A stretch of DNA of 7,633 nt from an uncultured Collinsella sp. (GTDB lineage: Bacteria; Actinomycetota; Coriobacteriia; Coriobacteriales; Coriobacteriaceae), in NCBI GenBank assembly GCA_902494465.1, contig CABUTH010000093.1:1-7633 (forward strand), written 5' to 3'. Both the position numbers and the translations under genes were made by a program. Position 1 is the first letter of the stretch, and each line of letters starts with the position of its first letter. This document shows positions 6,596-7,633 of this stretch, piece by piece. The notes beneath the pieces are model-generated. The model was not told the origin of the DNA. It saw nothing but the letters and a program-made list of their open reading frames with translations, and did no database searches.

Positions 6596-7425
6596 GCGCA
6601 GCTCTTTTCCTCATAGGCCTTGAGGGACGCGCCCTCTTCGGAACGATAAGCGGCCTGGCGGGCACGAAGGTCATCCCAGTCGACCAGGGTGGCATCGAAG
6701 TCGGGGCCGTCGACGCAAGCGAACTTGGTCACGCCGCCCACCTCGACGCGGCAGCAGCCGCACATACCGGTGCCGTCAACCATGATGGGGTTGAGCGACG
6801 CGGTGATGGGGGTGTCGTACTTCTGGGCGGTGAGGGTCGAGAACTTCATCATCGGAACAGGGCCGACGCAGAAGACCTGGCTCACGGCCTTGTCCTGCAA
6901 CAGGCGCTCCAGCGGAGCGGTGACAACGCCCTGCTCGCCGTAAGAACCGTCATCAGTGGTGATATGGATGTGGTCCTCGTCGAGGAGCTCGCGGAACTGG
7001 TCCTCCATGAGCAGGAGGTCCTTGGTGCGGGCGCCCATGATGGCGTGCACCTCGTGGCCGGTCTCGACCAGGTGCTTGGCGACCGGGAAGGCAATTGCCA
7101 GGCCGACGCCGCCGCCAATGACAGCGCAGGGGCCCTCGGCCATCTCGGTGGGAACGCCCTGCGGGCCCACGACGTCGCGCAGCGACTCGCCGGCCTCGTA
7201 GGTGGACAGCATCTCGGTGGTCTTGCCGATCACCATGAAGATGAACTCGACCCAGCCCTCGTCACCGTTCCAGCCGGCCAGGGTAAACGGGACGCGCTCG
7301 CCCGTCTCGTTGGCGCGAACCATGAGGAACTGTCCAGCGTGCGCATGCTTGGCGATTGCAGGCGCCTCGATGCGGAACTTGAACACCTTCTCCGAGAACT
7401 GCGTCTTCTCCAGGATCTTATACAT
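6586..7425 (-). CDS. nfnA: NfnA: small subunit of NADH-dependent reduced ferredoxin:NADP+ oxidoreductase (PyrK-like)
   Basis: This 279-residue protein belongs to the ferredoxin-NADP reductase/PyrK superfamily. The flavin-binding motif RVPFTLAG is at 44-51. The NAD-binding GGGVGLA is at 104-110, with VGPVPMM at 187-193. Near the C-terminus a [2Fe-2S] site has Cys222, Cys225 and Cys237. Asp217 sits where PyrK has its first Cys, as described for Nfn small subunits. In the complex it takes electrons from or gives them to NAD(H) and passes them to the bifurcating FAD of NfnB. It is the first gene of the operon. Its ATG at 7425-7423 lies 4 bases after GAGAGGGG (7437-7430), a strong ribosome site. 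The stop (TAG, 6588-6586) lies inside nfnB. The last residues, SCACH, add a CxC of unknown use. Alternative labels would be SudB-like or 'sulfide/dihydroorotate dehydrogenase-like FAD/NAD-binding protein'. Confidence 0.93.
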   Translation of the reverse strand: MYKILEKTQFSEKVFKFRIEAPAIAKHAHAGQFLMVRANETGERVPFTLAGWNGDEGWVEFIFMVIGKTTEMLSTYEAGESLRDVVGPQGVPTEMAEGPCAVIGGGVGLAIAFPVAKHLVETGHEVHAIMGARTKDLLLMEDQFRELLDEDHIHITTDDGSYGEQGVVTAPLERLLQDKAVSQVFCVGPVPMMKFSTLTAQKYDTPITASLNPIMVDGTGMCGCCRVEVGGVTKFACVDGPDFDATLVDWDDLRARQAAYRSEEGASLKAYEEKSCACH

Positions 7426-7429
7426 AGAA

Positions 7430-7437
7430 CCCCTCTC
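7430..7437 (-). promoter_or_regulatory. Ribosome-binding site of nfnA
   Basis: GAGAGGGG on the minus strand, followed by TTCT and then ATG. The site is purine-rich and the spacing is slightly short, but it fixes the nfnA start clearly. Confidence 0.8.
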
Positions 7438-7443
7438 TTGTTA

Positions 7444-7484
7444 GGGCTGCCGAACCGTGCCTCCACGGAAATGGACGGTAGCCC
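7444..7484 (-). promoter_or_regulatory. Potential leader hairpin just upstream of the nfnA ribosome site
   Basis: In the mRNA direction GGGCTACCG (7484-7476) can pair with CGGCAGCCC (7452-7444) with one A-C mismatch. Inside it, CCGTG-GAGG-CACGG (7468-7455) forms a five-pair hairpin. The structure ends 6 bases before the Shine-Dalgarno, so it could influence translation. No T-run follows, so it is not a terminator. The pairing is seen in the sequence; the function is inferred. Confidence 0.45.
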
Positions 7485-7530
7485 GAATAAAACCGTACGC
7501 GCACAGGCGTTGTGCAGACATACGATGCAA

Positions 7531-7536
7531 ATTATA
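7531..7536 (-). promoter_or_regulatory. -10 element of the likely nfnAB promoter
   Basis: The minus strand carries a perfect TATAAT at 7536-7531. Transcription would start near 7524, giving a leader of about 100 nt before nfnA. No good -35 box lies 16-18 bp upstream (CGTAAG at 17 bp). A GTGACA at 7554-7549 is too close, with a 12-bp gap. The promoter may therefore need an activator, or the box may be chance. Confidence 0.55.
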
Positions 7537-7633
7537 CCCTCATGGACATGTCACTTACGTGTGTCTTCGGCGGTTGGGAGCAGGGTTTATCCACCCTTGA
7601 TTATCGACTTTATCCGAACACCTCCCACATTCA
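7537..7633. other. Upstream non-coding edge, no gene seen
   Basis: No credible coding region is seen here. It holds a small inverted repeat, AGGGT-TTATCC-ACCCT (7582-7597), and two exact TTTATCC copies (7586-7592 and 7609-7615) with another TTATC between them (7601-7605). These could be operator half-sites for the nfnAB promoter or chance. The window ends before any upstream gene appears. Confidence 0.4.

Noticed and set aside
7587..7595. DnaA box (TTATCCACC)
   Set aside because: It is one base off consensus, single, and without dnaA, dnaN or an AT-rich region; best taken as chance.

Overview
The window reads as chromosomal DNA of a high-GC, gut-type actinobacterium. A member of the Coriobacteriia such as Collinsella is my best guess. 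This rests on base composition, codon choice, an LAxTG-type wall-sorting signal (a form linked to actinobacterial class E sortases) and an Nfn-type transhydrogenase pair. It is inference, since no rRNA or other marker gene is present.

Layout. (1) 1-4791, + strand: the 3' part of a very large surface-protein gene, open at the left edge. The visible part (about 1,596 codons) has a beta-rich N-terminal half, a long helical middle with a Gly/Ala-rich hydrophobic segment, then a carboxypeptidase-regulatory-like domain, an SbsA/Ig-like stretch, a Big_1-type Ig domain, a chitobiase-C-terminal-like domain, a Pro/Gly/Thr-rich wall spacer and an LASTG sorting signal. (2) 4792-5185: a gap between convergent genes, full of structure. 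It holds three regularly spaced hairpin repeats, each with 14-16 bp arms and a loop of exactly 25 nt, then a separate perfect 18-bp inverted repeat, then a rho-independent terminator serving the minus-strand operon. (3) 7425-5186, - strand: a two-gene operon, nfnA then nfnB, overlapping by 10 bp. (4) 7426-7633: a leader of about 100 nt with two potential hairpins and a perfect TATAAT -10 box; no gene is visible there.

How the genes work together. NfnA and NfnB should form the cytoplasmic flavin-based electron-bifurcating NADH-dependent reduced ferredoxin:NADP+ oxidoreductase, which links ferredoxin, NADH and NADPH pools in anaerobes. No glutamate synthase large subunit is present, so a 'glutamate synthase' label for nfnB would probably mislead. 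The wall protein and the Nfn operon converge and look unrelated in function.

The least explained feature is the hairpin array at 4828-5044. I do not recognise it as a named element. It is the best candidate here for something undescribed.
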